Positions 7,671 to 15,044 of a stretch of 35,450 nucleotides of DNA are shown here, one piece after another. Under the pieces are notes generated by a model, which saw nothing but the letters and a program-made list of their open reading frames with translations, did not search any database and was not told the DNA's origin. Both the position numbers and the translations under genes were made by a program. The stretch is from Pseudomonadota bacterium (GTDB lineage Bacteria; Pseudomonadota; Gammaproteobacteria; Steroidobacterales; Woeseiaceae). The stretch covers positions 1 through 35,450 of the forward strand of contig JACZWL010000032.1 of assembly GCA_022572185.1 (NCBI GenBank). The letters run 5' to 3'. How positions within the stretch are numbered: position 1 is the stretch's first letter; each line of letters starts with the position of its first letter.

Positions 7671-8594
7671 ATGCCTTTTCTACGCCTGTTCTTCTTTCTC
7701 CTCCTGTTCTGCGTGCCGCTTACTGCTCACTCCGGGGTCACGGCCGCCGATTTCCCCGGTACCACGATCTGGTACGCACATGCCGATCTCGAGCAAATGA
7801 GGTCTTCGCCCGCCGGCGAGAAGCTGTATGACTGGTTGAACGGCGAAGTATTCACCGAGATTTACGAGGAAGTCGGCATTGATGTTGGCAAGGAGATGGA
7901 CAGGATCACCGCGTTTGCTGACCTCGAAAGAGGTGCGGTCCTTATCGTCGAAGGGCTGATCAGCAAGGAGGCACGGGACAAGGTCCTCGCGTTAGCCACC
8001 ATCACGACGACGCCGGACCTGCGAAGTTCCGGCGGAAAGAACTACTATCAGTTCGGTGATGAAAACGACAGTGCGGCGAGTGCTGGAAACCATTTCGATT
8101 CCCTGGAGGACGGCGGGTATTTCAGTTTCGATGTGAAGCATAAGGTCATCGTCACATCGACCGAAGACCAGATGAAGGCACTGCTGAAAAGCGGCGGAAA
8201 GATCACCGGCATGGCGAGCCATCCGAATGCGTTGTTCGTTTTGACGGCAGACAGGAGCCTTGTACAAGCGGGGCTGCGAACAGACGAACTCGTTGACGAT
8301 GATGACGACTGGGACTCAAACATATTGCGGAATACCGAGCAGGCGGCGCTGCTGATTGCCGATGACGACGGGCTTCTCGCGATCGAAGCGCAGCTAGTCG
8401 TTAACGAACCCGGTATGGCTGAATCGATTGGCGGCATTATCAATGGCCTGATCAGCCTGCAGGCATTCAATTCCGATCTCGATCCGGAAATCCTCAGTTT
8501 GATTAAGAACACCAAAGTCGATGTGAAGGACAGTACTTTGTCGATCAGCACGGTAGTCGATCCTGCGCTCATCGTGGCGATTCTGGACGACTGA
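7671..8594 (+). CDS. Secreted protein of unknown function upstream of an ECF sigma factor
   Basis: The 307-residue protein starts with a clear Sec signal peptide (MPFLRLFFFLLLFCVPLTAHSG), cleaved probably near residue 20-25, so it is predicted to be periplasmic. The mature part is acidic and soluble, with alternating beta-like segments (GTTIWYAHADLEQM, ERGAVLIVEGLIS, FSFDVKHKVIVTSTE) and a DDDDDWD acidic patch near residue 210. No enzymatic motif is recognised. A weak promoter (TTGACG near 7623 and TATTCA about 16 bases on) may lie in the 80-base gap before it. It ends 42 bases before an ECF sigma factor gene, so it could be part of that regulon or sense an envelope signal. That role is inferred from position only. 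Confidence 0.7.
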   Translation: MPFLRLFFFLLLFCVPLTAHSGVTAADFPGTTIWYAHADLEQMRSSPAGEKLYDWLNGEVFTEIYEEVGIDVGKEMDRITAFADLERGAVLIVEGLISKEARDKVLALATITTTPDLRSSGGKNYYQFGDENDSAASAGNHFDSLEDGGYFSFDVKHKVIVTSTEDQMKALLKSGGKITGMASHPNALFVLTADRSLVQAGLRTDELVDDDDDWDSNILRNTEQAALLIADDDGLLAIEAQLVVNEPGMAESIGGIINGLISLQAFNSDLDPEILSLIKNTKVDVKDSTLSISTVVDPALIVAILDD

Positions 8595-8636
8595 CGCTCG
8601 GGCCGGACGAATCGGACGGGAGGACCCTGGGGCAGA

Positions 8637-9188
8637 GTGGCCACTGAGGAACAACTGATTGCGCTGGCGAAGGAGGGATCCGTTCCAGCATTTAGCGAAC
8701 TGGTTGAAAGCTATCAGGAAAGGCTCATCCGATTTTTGCTGGGACGCTGTAGAAACCGCGCCGATGCGGAGGATGCAATACAGGACACCTTTATTAATGC
8801 ATATCGCTATATCGGCAGTTACAACCCGCGCTGGCGGTTCAGTACCTGGCTGTTTCGGATCGCGTTGAGGAACGCCGCGAGAATCAGCCAGGTGGCTGAA
8901 GCGACGATAGACGATATACCGGACATTGCCGGCGATCCGCTTGAAGCCTGTATCGTTGCTTCCGAGCGGGAGAATCTGTGGCTGGCCGCCAGGCGCTTGT
9001 TGTCGGCGGATGCCTACTCGGCGATGTGGCTGCGGTATGTAGAAGACATGTCCGTAAAGGACATTGCGCGGACGCTGGAGAGGCCGATGTCATGGACCAA
9101 GGTGACATTAATGCGAAGCCGCCGCCGGCTGAGCGCAGAACTTGCCAGCGGACACGAAGCGGCGGCGAATGGTGAAGCTTATGGATAA
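8637..9188 (+). CDS. ECF-family RNA polymerase sigma factor
   Basis: The 183-residue protein has the two conserved sigma regions of ECF factors. Region 2, about residues 18-80, contains FSELVESYQERLIRFLLGR and DAEDAIQDTFINAY followed by WRFSTWLFRIALRNA. Region 4, about residues 120-170, contains a helix-turn-helix around EDMSVKDIARTLERP and ending LMRSRRRL. It would direct RNA polymerase to a small regulon, normally under control of a membrane anti-sigma factor. The start is GTG 8637 with GGGAGG about 13 bases upstream. The gene overlaps the next one by 8 bases (ATGGATAA), typical of sigma/anti-sigma pairs. Target promoters cannot be told from this window. Confidence 0.88.
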   Translation: MATEEQLIALAKEGSVPAFSELVESYQERLIRFLLGRCRNRADAEDAIQDTFINAYRYIGSYNPRWRFSTWLFRIALRNAARISQVAEATIDDIPDIAGDPLEACIVASERENLWLAARRLLSADAYSAMWLRYVEDMSVKDIARTLERPMSWTKVTLMRSRRRLSAELASGHEAAANGEAYG

Positions 9189-9594
9189 ACTGGAAAGACG
9201 ACTTAAAGAAGATGCCGGCCTTATTAAGGCGGATCTGGCACCGGAACTGCAGGAACGCATTCGCGCTTCGCTCGAGTCGACTGAGCCGGCAAAGCAGACG
9301 CCGCGAACGACAAAGACTCCCGGGACATCACTGTGGTGGACCAGCAGCCTTACCGGGCTGGCCGCGGCTGCACTGCTTATCGTAGTGATCAACTGGAATG
9401 GCGGTGTTGAGCCTGCCGGGGAGGTGTCGGATCCGGCGCCTCCCGGGATCAGATGGTCGATCCAAAGCGGCTTTCCCTTGACTGCCAAAACGGCTGAATG
9501 GACTGCCCCGCTCGAGGAAGAGCTGAAGAATCTGCGGTCCGATCTGGAAAAAGCCCGCGAGAGTGTCGAACGCGACCTCCGCCTGGGATTCTGA
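9181..9594 (+). CDS. Single-pass membrane protein, probable anti-sigma factor
   Basis: The 137-residue protein has a charged cytoplasmic N-terminal part ([18 protein letters not shown]...), one membrane helix ([16 protein letters not shown], near residues 60-75) and an outside tail ending in a predicted coiled coil ([19 protein letters not shown]). This layout, and the 8-base overlap with the ECF sigma gene, suggest a membrane anti-sigma factor, although no zinc-binding ZAS motif is visible. ATG 9181 has GGTGA 5 bases upstream and is preferred; ATG 9169 and TTG 9142 are also in frame. Sigma release by an envelope signal is inferred from gene order. The family itself is not recognised by sequence. 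Confidence 0.65.
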   Translation: MDKLERRLKEDAGLIKADLAPELQERIRASLESTEPAKQTPRTTKTPGTSLWWTSSLTGLAAAALLIVVINWNGGVEPAGEVSDPAPPGIRWSIQSGFPLTAKTAEWTAPLEEELKNLRSDLEKARESVERDLRLGF

Positions 9595-9598
9595 TAGT

Positions 9599-9648
9599 GA
9601 AACAGGGGTCGAACCGCTAAGCCGGCTTAGCGGTTCGACCCCTGTTTC
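9599..9648. repeat. Perfect 50-bp palindrome
   Basis: The 25 bases GAAACAGGGGTCGAACCGCT + AAGCC (9599-9623) are followed immediately by their exact reverse complement (9624-9648), with no spacer and no mismatch. It sits between the anti-sigma stop (9594) and deoB (ATG 9671). As RNA it would fold into a long GC-rich hairpin just upstream of deoB. It lacks a T-run and looks more like an extragenic palindromic repeat (REPIN- or MITE-like) than a terminator. No second copy is seen in this window. Confidence 0.8.
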
Positions 9649-9670
9649 TTGGGGTAAACTGTCAGGTCTC

Positions 9671-10885
9671 ATGGGCAGGGTAATCATTCTGATGATGGAC
9701 TCGTTGGGCATCGGTGCTTCCGCCGATGCTGATCGCTTCGGCGACGCGGGTTCAAATACACTGGGGAGCATCGCCAGGTTCCGGGCATCAAATGGCGATG
9801 GACACGCCTTGAATCTGCCGAACCTCGCCCGGCTTGGCATGATGCACGCGGCCGAGGAGAGTAGCGGTGAATTCCCGGCCGGCGCCACCAGGGATATCGA
9901 GGTCGTCGGCGCTTACGGCTACGCAAAAGAAATAAGCACCGGCAAGGACACGCCGAGCGGCCACTGGGAGCTTGCCGGCGTGCCCGTGTTATTCGAGTGG
10001 GGCTATTTCAAAGACAAGACCAACACCTTTCCGGACAAGCTTCTCGACGAACTGATCGAGCGCGCGGAATTGCCTGGCGTGCTCGGAAACTGTCATGCTT
10101 CGGGGACGACAATCATCGCGGAGCTGGGCGAAGAACACATGCGGAGCGGCAAGCCCATCGTCTATACATCGGCCGACAGCGTTTTCCAGATTGCCTGCCA
10201 CGAGGAGTCATTCGGCCTGGACAGGCTTTATGAACTCTGTGACATTGCTCGCGAACTCGTTGACGACTATGAGATCGGCCGGGTCATCGCACGGCCCTTT
10301 GTTGGCTCGAACAAAGACGACTTCGTGCGCACCGGAAACCGCAGAGACCTGACGACACCGCCGCCCGCACCGACCGTGCTGGACAAGCTCGTCGAGAGTG
10401 GGGGCGAAGTCATCAGCGTCGGCAAGATTGCGGACATCTACGCTCACAAAGGTATAACAAAGAAAATCAAAGCAACGGGTAATGCGGCTTTGTTCGATGC
10501 CACGCTCGAGGCACTCGAGTCCGCGCCTGACCGATCGATCGTGTTTACCAACTTCGTCGATTTCGACATGCTCTATGGGCACCGCCGTGATCCGGCCGGA
10601 TATGCGGAAGCGCTCGAGTATTTTGACAGTCGCCTGCCCGAGTTGCTCGAGAAAATGCACGATGACGACCTGGTTATCGTCTGTGCAGATCACGGTTGCG
10701 ATCCAACCTGGGAAGGATCCGATCACACCAGAGAGCATATTCCGGTGCTGGCCTATGGTGCCGGTGTGACGGCGGGTTCGCTGGGCCAGCGCGATACGTT
10801 TGCCGACATCGGCCAGAGCCTGGCGGGGTTCTTTGATTTGACGCCCATGGACTATGGCGAAAGCTTCCTGACCCGTGATAGCTAG
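9671..10885 (+). CDS. deoB: Phosphopentomutase
   Basis: The 404-residue enzyme interconverts (deoxy)ribose 1-phosphate and 5-phosphate, linking nucleoside phosphorolysis to the pentose phosphate pathway. It is an alkaline-phosphatase-fold enzyme with the N-terminal metal site MMDSLGIG (D10), the phosphorylated threonine in KDTPSGHWE (T94), and the C-terminal metal motif [22 protein letters not shown]. Length matches E. coli DeoB (407). The ATG at 9671 is chosen because [12 protein letters not shown] begins the first strand. The open frame reaches back to 9563, but that part would be coded through the palindrome. It works with the thymidine phosphorylase encoded at 17.6 kb. A deoC gene (deoxyribose-phosphate aldolase) is not in the window. 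Confidence 0.95.
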   Translation: MGRVIILMMDSLGIGASADADRFGDAGSNTLGSIARFRASNGDGHALNLPNLARLGMMHAAEESSGEFPAGATRDIEVVGAYGYAKEISTGKDTPSGHWELAGVPVLFEWGYFKDKTNTFPDKLLDELIERAELPGVLGNCHASGTTIIAELGEEHMRSGKPIVYTSADSVFQIACHEESFGLDRLYELCDIARELVDDYEIGRVIARPFVGSNKDDFVRTGNRRDLTTPPPAPTVLDKLVESGGEVISVGKIADIYAHKGITKKIKATGNAALFDATLEALESAPDRSIVFTNFVDFDMLYGHRRDPAGYAEALEYFDSRLPELLEKMHDDDLVIVCADHGCDPTWEGSDHTREHIPVLAYGAGVTAGSLGQRDTFADIGQSLAGFFDLTPMDYGESFLTRDS

Positions 10886-10944
10886 GCCAGGCGTTTTGCT
10901 ACTTGTCGCATGAAACCTGTCTCGGAAAACTGATTCGCTGAACT

Positions 10945-10967
10945 CGCCCGTCAGGATGGGCGTTTTT
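10945..10967 (+). terminator. REP-like hairpin with T-run after deoB
   Basis: CGCCC-GTCAGGAT-GGGCG (10945-10962) followed by TTTTT (10963-10967) forms a hairpin terminator after deoB. The same CGCCCGTCAGGA core occurs in the repeat array at 22.1 kb, so this is an isolated copy of that family recruited as a terminator. The T-run abuts the stop codon of the convergent gene. Confidence 0.55.
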
Positions 10968-11989
10968 CACAACGGCAAGCGCATGCCTTCGGTCGCGAGC
11001 CGAAACCCAAGAGACCTGACTATTTTCTGTGCCTCACTGCCGTCAATCAACAACGGATTCGTATGGTTGAAGTGGATGAAAATAATCTTCGCTTTGTCTT
11101 CTTCCGCAAAGTCTGCAAACAGCTCCATACTCTCCTGAACAAAGGGATGTCCTATCTGGCTCATGTCGCGGCCCGGCAGTTCACCGTCGGCAAAAAACGT
11201 GGCATCGAGCAGCGCATAGTCGACTTCCCTGACCAGCTCACGAATGTCGATGTCCCATTTGGCCCACTTGTCGATGTCCGGAATGAAAAGTGCGGACTTG
11301 TTCGGGCCATCGATTCGATAGCCAACGGTCTCGGTATATTCATCCCGGTGCGGTACCTGTAAGGGCACAACGAGAAGATCGTCATTCAGCCTGATTTCTT
11401 TACCGTCCTCGATTCGGATCAACTCGATGTTGTTAAAGCTGACGAGCTGGCTCCAGGGGCCGTTGTCGCTGAGAAAGTCATGCATGCGCGGCATGGCAAA
11501 GACGCGGATCGCGTCTGCGCTGACTGCCTCGTGGCCGAAATGCATAAGGCCGGTGTAATGTCCCATGTGGCCGTGGGTCAGAAAGACGCCCGCCAACACA
11601 TGACTGCTGTCCGGCGCCTCGACATGCAGTTCATATAATTGCTCTCGCATGTCCGGCGTTGCATCGAAGAGATATTTCGTGCCGTGTTTGCTATCTACCA
11701 CCGCTATGGAAGATGTCAGGCGTTTCAGCGAGGGATCCTGCCAGGCCCGCATGCAGTGTGGCTGATAACAACTCGTCTGCGGATATCCCGCGTCCTGGGC
11801 AACGCCCAGGACGAAGATGTAGGGCGGATTCTCTGCGCCGTTTGAGCCTGTCTCTGCACCAACAACCAAGGACAGAGATAATATAAGAGTGAGCGTAAAA
11901 ATAAGCATAACCAGTAATGCGGAATGTGAGTGTTTAACCACTAACGCTACTTTTGGACAACTCGGTGCATGGTGGCAGGCGAATATCAT
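10967..11989 (-). CDS. Exported metallo-beta-lactamase-fold protein, PqqB-like
   Basis: The protein (340 residues from the first ATG) has a signal-like hydrophobic segment (MLIFTLTLILSLSLVVGA, residues 28-45) and then an MBL-fold domain related to PqqB: VLGVAQDAGYPQ, two cysteines (C74, C79), and the metal motif at 139-144 reading H-G-H-M-G-H. The usual HxHxDH aspartate is Gly143, a variant I associate with PqqB-like non-canonical members, so it may bind one metal. Further ligand candidates are in VPHRDEYTE, IPDID, DATFF and IFIHFNHTNP. It is predicted to be periplasmic; substrate unknown. No pqq genes are nearby, so PQQ synthesis is unlikely. The start is uncertain: ATG 11989, GTG 11941 and ATG 11908 are all in frame, none with a strong Shine-Dalgarno sequence. 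It is convergent with deoB. Confidence 0.78.
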   Translation of the reverse strand: MIFACHHAPSCPKVALVVKHSHSALLVMLIFTLTLILSLSLVVGAETGSNGAENPPYIFVLGVAQDAGYPQTSCYQPHCMRAWQDPSLKRLTSSIAVVDSKHGTKYLFDATPDMREQLYELHVEAPDSSHVLAGVFLTHGHMGHYTGLMHFGHEAVSADAIRVFAMPRMHDFLSDNGPWSQLVSFNNIELIRIEDGKEIRLNDDLLVVPLQVPHRDEYTETVGYRIDGPNKSALFIPDIDKWAKWDIDIRELVREVDYALLDATFFADGELPGRDMSQIGHPFVQESMELFADFAEEDKAKIIFIHFNHTNPLLIDGSEAQKIVRSLGFRLATEGMRLPL

Positions 11990-12134
11990 GTCACTATTCT
12001 ATTGATAATAATGTTAGATGCTTCGTTGGAGTTCGTTTCAGCGACCAGATCTGTGTCAAATATCTGGCAGGGCCCCGGGCACAAGGCGTTTTTCTTTCGG
12101 GAAGATAAAACGGAAATTGCGGCCAGACGTTCAT

Positions 12135-13538
12135 TCAGTGCCATGTCTGCCGCCACTTTTGGAATTGTGACAGCCGCAATCTGTATCTGGCGATGTTACC
12201 TTCGTGGAGATTGATGACTTCCGTTTCCACTACTTCGCTGAATCGAGCTTGATCGTCTTGCGGGATATCTTCCACCGCTCGGCGCCTGATAAATGCGATT
12301 GCGGTCTTCTTGGCCATTTGTCTGTCAACGATTTCTGCGACGGCGTCAATAATTGCTGTGCGGTAACGAAGGCGAAAAGCATCCGGCTCTCCAAGCGACT
12401 TGCGCACTGCTGAATACCGTGCACACGATCGTTCGTAGGCCCAGACAAACACATCACGAAGCAACTCGGTTCGGTTCAGTTCATAGACACCGAGATTGCC
12501 ATCGACATAAGCACGTTCAGGCACATCGACGAACGATAACGGGCTTAGATTGTGCCGAATGAGCGGCAGATTCGCGGCCAGTCGGGAAACGCGTTTGTTG
12601 ACATCCTCAAATGGCTGCAAATAAGGCAGGTGTACCATAGAAAAAAATGCCTGCTCGAACGGATCCGTAATCGCGTCGGCCGTGTCAAGTACCTGCTGGA
12701 AGCACTCGTCGATTTGCTGCGGTATTTCTAAGGGGTGGTAGACCGTTCCACCGATTCCAACACCGATTGTGCGTAGTCGCCCGCAGGCTTGAGGATCGGC
12801 CAGCAAATTGTCCGACAACAAGGCATGTAAGTTAAGGATGGTGTAGCGATTGAAGCCAACTTCGTCAGCCTGCTCGACCAGCAATTCAATTGCCGCTTTA
12901 TGATTCAAAATCATCTGCGTCTCACGCGCGTCCTTGCCGTCCGCAGCTTCTCCTAGTTCCAGCAGTCGTTCTGTCTCGAGTATCGAATAGGTATTGCCCT
13001 CCAGACGGCTCGAATTCCAGGACAGGTCGATCAGCAGCCGGTGAAGGATTCTTCGAGCATAAGTCCCGGCTGGAAGATCACTATTCGGCGAGCCGCCCAT
13101 GTCCACAAGCCGTACTCGATCGTTAGCTGACAGGTAATAACTACTATTGGGCCGATAGCCATCAAGAAAGGCCCGGTTGTAACCGACCGGTTGGCGATTC
13201 TGAATTGGTTCGCGGATCGCCTGCTTGATCGAAGCTCCCTCGGCAGAAATGGGGATGTAAGTTTCTACATACGCCGGGTGCCCTTCGAGTGTCAGTCTGC
13301 TAGTGGTGGGGCGAACGTCAATATCTTTGGCAAGTAGGTGGTAGCGGGTACCGGGACCCCCGCCTTGCATGCTTAAGCGCCGTTGTTCTACGAGTCGGGC
13401 CAGGCGTCGTTGTAATGTGCGGCGCGGCAAAGTGATTTCGGTCAGGTTTCCGATTTCATCGACGGAAGCCCCGCTGGGGAATTTGGCCACGGCGTCGACG
13501 AGGGCATTAAGTTCGGCGGTTGGGACTCTCTTGGGCAT
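12135..13538 (-). CDS. Fic-domain protein with N-terminal winged helix and glutamine at the catalytic-histidine position
   Basis: The 467-residue protein begins with a winged-helix-like DNA-binding region (about 5-68: SVDEIGNLTEITLPRRTLQR, then a wing ending TRYHLL) and continues into a Fic domain (about 165-360). An S-x3-E-G inhibitory motif is visible at 176-181 (SSRLEGN). The core motif, canonically HPFxxGNGR, reads LQPFEDVNKR: Gln308 (CAG, 12615-12617) replaces the catalytic histidine, while N314 and R316 remain. AMP transfer by the normal mechanism therefore looks doubtful. I recall this LQPF-DVNKR variant as a recurring sub-group rather than a random mutation. A C-terminal helical region follows. 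Phased dyads lie over the promoter, so it may be an autoregulated transcription factor using a Fic fold as sensor. TTGAGG precedes the ATG closely. Confidence 0.88.
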   Translation of the reverse strand: MPKRVPTAELNALVDAVAKFPSGASVDEIGNLTEITLPRRTLQRRLARLVEQRRLSMQGGGPGTRYHLLAKDIDVRPTTSRLTLEGHPAYVETYIPISAEGASIKQAIREPIQNRQPVGYNRAFLDGYRPNSSYYLSANDRVRLVDMGGSPNSDLPAGTYARRILHRLLIDLSWNSSRLEGNTYSILETERLLELGEAADGKDARETQMILNHKAAIELLVEQADEVGFNRYTILNLHALLSDNLLADPQACGRLRTIGVGIGGTVYHPLEIPQQIDECFQQVLDTADAITDPFEQAFFSMVHLPYLQPFEDVNKRVSRLAANLPLIRHNLSPLSFVDVPERAYVDGNLGVYELNRTELLRDVFVWAYERSCARYSAVRKSLGEPDAFRLRYRTAIIDAVAEIVDRQMAKKTAIAFIRRRAVEDIPQDDQARFSEVVETEVINLHEGNIARYRLRLSQFQKWRQTWH

Positions 13539-13551
13539 GTTGTCCTCAATG

Positions 13552-13629
13552 TGGCGCGATAGGGCTATTGCGCCGGAATAATAGCATTTATATGGCGCGA
13601 TTCAAGCATTGCGCCACTTTATATGGCGC
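13552..13629 (-). promoter_or_regulatory. Fic-gene promoter with two 24-bp dyads and a half-site
   Basis: Two inverted repeats share the form TGGCGC-GAT-N6-ATT-GCGCC(A/G): 13552-13575 and 13593-13616. A further half-site TGGCGC lies at 13624-13629. Left arms are 41 and 31 bases apart, close to four and three helical turns. On the minus strand a good promoter sits among them: TTGAAT (13605-13600) and TATTAT (13583-13578) with a 16-base spacer. One dyad covers the -35 and the other lies after the -10, 14 bases from the Fic start codon. This is the layout of an autorepressor operator; the ligand is most simply the Fic protein's own winged helix (inference). Confidence 0.65.
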
Positions 13630-13641
13630 GATTAGTTCCGA

Positions 13642-14535
13642 TCAGGGAATCGACAGCCTTGCTTTGCCGAAGATTGCGAGAAAAATGCCACCGAGAACCA
13701 ACAAGCCCGACACGATCAGGCGCAGGGAGACGGCCTCTGCCAAAAACAGAACGCCGCCCGCCGCAGCCAGTATGGGGACAGAGAGCTGCACCATGGCTGC
13801 CCGCATCGAGCTGATCGACCTCAGGACGGTATACCAGATGGCGTAACCGATGCCTGAGGTAATCGCTCCGGAAAGAACGGCCAATACAATGCCGTTCGCC
13901 GACAAATGCAGGTCTGAGAGACTGACTGCGGAAACGACGATCACCAGCGGCACACTTCGAACGAAGTTGTAGGTCGTGCCGGCCAGCGCAAAGGGCTCTT
14001 TACGCCCGCGCAGCGAATATACCCCCCAGGCTATTCCGGCGAGTCCCATCAATACGGATCCGCTCGGTGACGGGGCTGTCAGTCCCGGCGATACCAGATA
14101 GACAAAGCCAAGCACGGCCAGCAGCCAGCCGATCCATTCGGTGATGGCCGGACGGTCTCCCGCCCAGAGCGCACCTATGACCATCGTGGCCTGGACCATG
14201 CCGAACAGGATCAGTGCGCCGATGCCGGTGTCGAGGCTGATGTAGGCGAATGAAAAGCACACCACATACAGAAAAAGCATGGCGGCCGACATCCAGCTGC
14301 CGTAAGAATCGGATCGCGTGCCGCGGTTGCTTATATACAGGATGATCAGCAGCGCGACAGCACCGGAGACCAGCCGGACCGTGGCGAAACTCGCCGCATC
14401 GATCGAGCCGTCTTTGAGCGCAAACCGGCAAAGCACCGAATTGCCGGCAAATGCGACCAGGGCTAATGTAGTGAGTGCTGCGATACTTAGACTTGCAGGT
14501 TTTGCTGAAATGCTCACCTCGCTTTTATCGCGCAT
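13642..14535 (-). CDS. EamA/DMT-family transporter
   Basis: The 297-residue inner-membrane protein has about ten hydrophobic segments arranged as two EamA repeats, with family-typical stretches such as AFAGNSVLCRFAL (about 29-41, first repeat), WAGDRPAITEWIGWLLAVLG in the middle and VPILAAAGGVLFLAEAVSLR near the C-terminus. EamA proteins are drug/metabolite exporters or permeases for amino acids, purines and other small molecules; the substrate cannot be told here. The start is ATG 14533-14535 followed by a short polar N-terminus. It lies upstream of the Fic gene on the same strand, but the Fic gene has its own promoter in the 103-base gap. A separate small membrane protein gene ends 89 bases upstream of it. 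Confidence 0.85.
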   Translation of the reverse strand: MRDKSEVSISAKPASLSIAALTTLALVAFAGNSVLCRFALKDGSIDAASFATVRLVSGAVALLIILYISNRGTRSDSYGSWMSAAMLFLYVVCFSFAYISLDTGIGALILFGMVQATMVIGALWAGDRPAITEWIGWLLAVLGFVYLVSPGLTAPSPSGSVLMGLAGIAWGVYSLRGRKEPFALAGTTYNFVRSVPLVIVVSAVSLSDLHLSANGIVLAVLSGAITSGIGYAIWYTVLRSISSMRAAMVQLSVPILAAAGGVLFLAEAVSLRLIVSGLLVLGGIFLAIFGKARLSIP

Positions 14536-14624
14536 GTACTCTGTCGTGTTGCTGCGGCATGTTGCTTCCGTAATGAAAATTCGAACGTTATTGTTTTGTC
14601 CCCTGAATCGCCTCTTTGTTCTAC

Positions 14625-14969
14625 TCAGTCAGACCAAAATAAGAATGGCAAAAAAGCCGACCAGGCCGACTTTTCCAGGCGCTCCGTCTCGGCGTCACCG
14701 CCAAGCAGGCGAGATGGATTTGCGAGTAGCCGGTTGAAATGCATGCCTGCACGAAACATCTGCACAGCCGCCAAAGTAAAAAACAGCGCAAGAACGAATT
14801 CGGCCAAGAGCTGCAGAATTCCGACTTCGTCCATGTGGCCAATAGCAAAGATCGCCTCGGACCAGAACAAAAGCGACACAGGCACGAATACGGAGAACAA
14901 CGCCCAGGAAAAGGTCCGGTTACGTTGCACGGCCTGCTGGTGTCGAATTGCGTCGTCCAGATTTTTCAC
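14625..14969 (-). CDS. Small membrane protein of unknown function
   Basis: The 114-residue protein has a charged N-terminus (KNLDDAIRHQQAVQRN), two long hydrophobic segments (about 20-45, SWALFSVFVPVSLLFW; and about 52-72, LAEFVLALFFTLAAVQM), a polar linker with an R-L-L-G-G-D patch, and a hydrophobic C-terminal end (SAFLPFLFWSD). It would sit in the inner membrane with the linker on one side. No family is recognised. It starts at GTG 14967-14969 without a strong Shine-Dalgarno sequence. It lies between the amidohydrolase gene upstream and the EamA transporter gene downstream, all on the minus strand; the 75-base spacing to the amidohydrolase allows cotranscription but does not prove it. Confidence 0.6.
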   Translation of the reverse strand: MKNLDDAIRHQQAVQRNRTFSWALFSVFVPVSLLFWSEAIFAIGHMDEVGILQLLAEFVLALFFTLAAVQMFRAGMHFNRLLANPSRLLGGDAETERLEKSAWSAFLPFLFWSD

Positions 14970-15044
14970 TTCAACGTATATTCCGTTCGCGGCGGTTTAT
15001 CGACGAGCTCGCTTCGAACTTCATCGTGCGTAGCGGCGCTTTAT

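Noticed and set aside
9599-9648. Ordinary intrinsic terminator for the sigma operon
   Set aside because: Perfect and far longer than needed, with no T-run after either arm; better described as a palindromic repeat element.
9563-9670. N-terminal extension of phosphopentomutase
   Set aside because: The extra 36 codons would be coded by the end of the upstream gene and by the palindrome; the conserved enzyme starts at ATG 9671.
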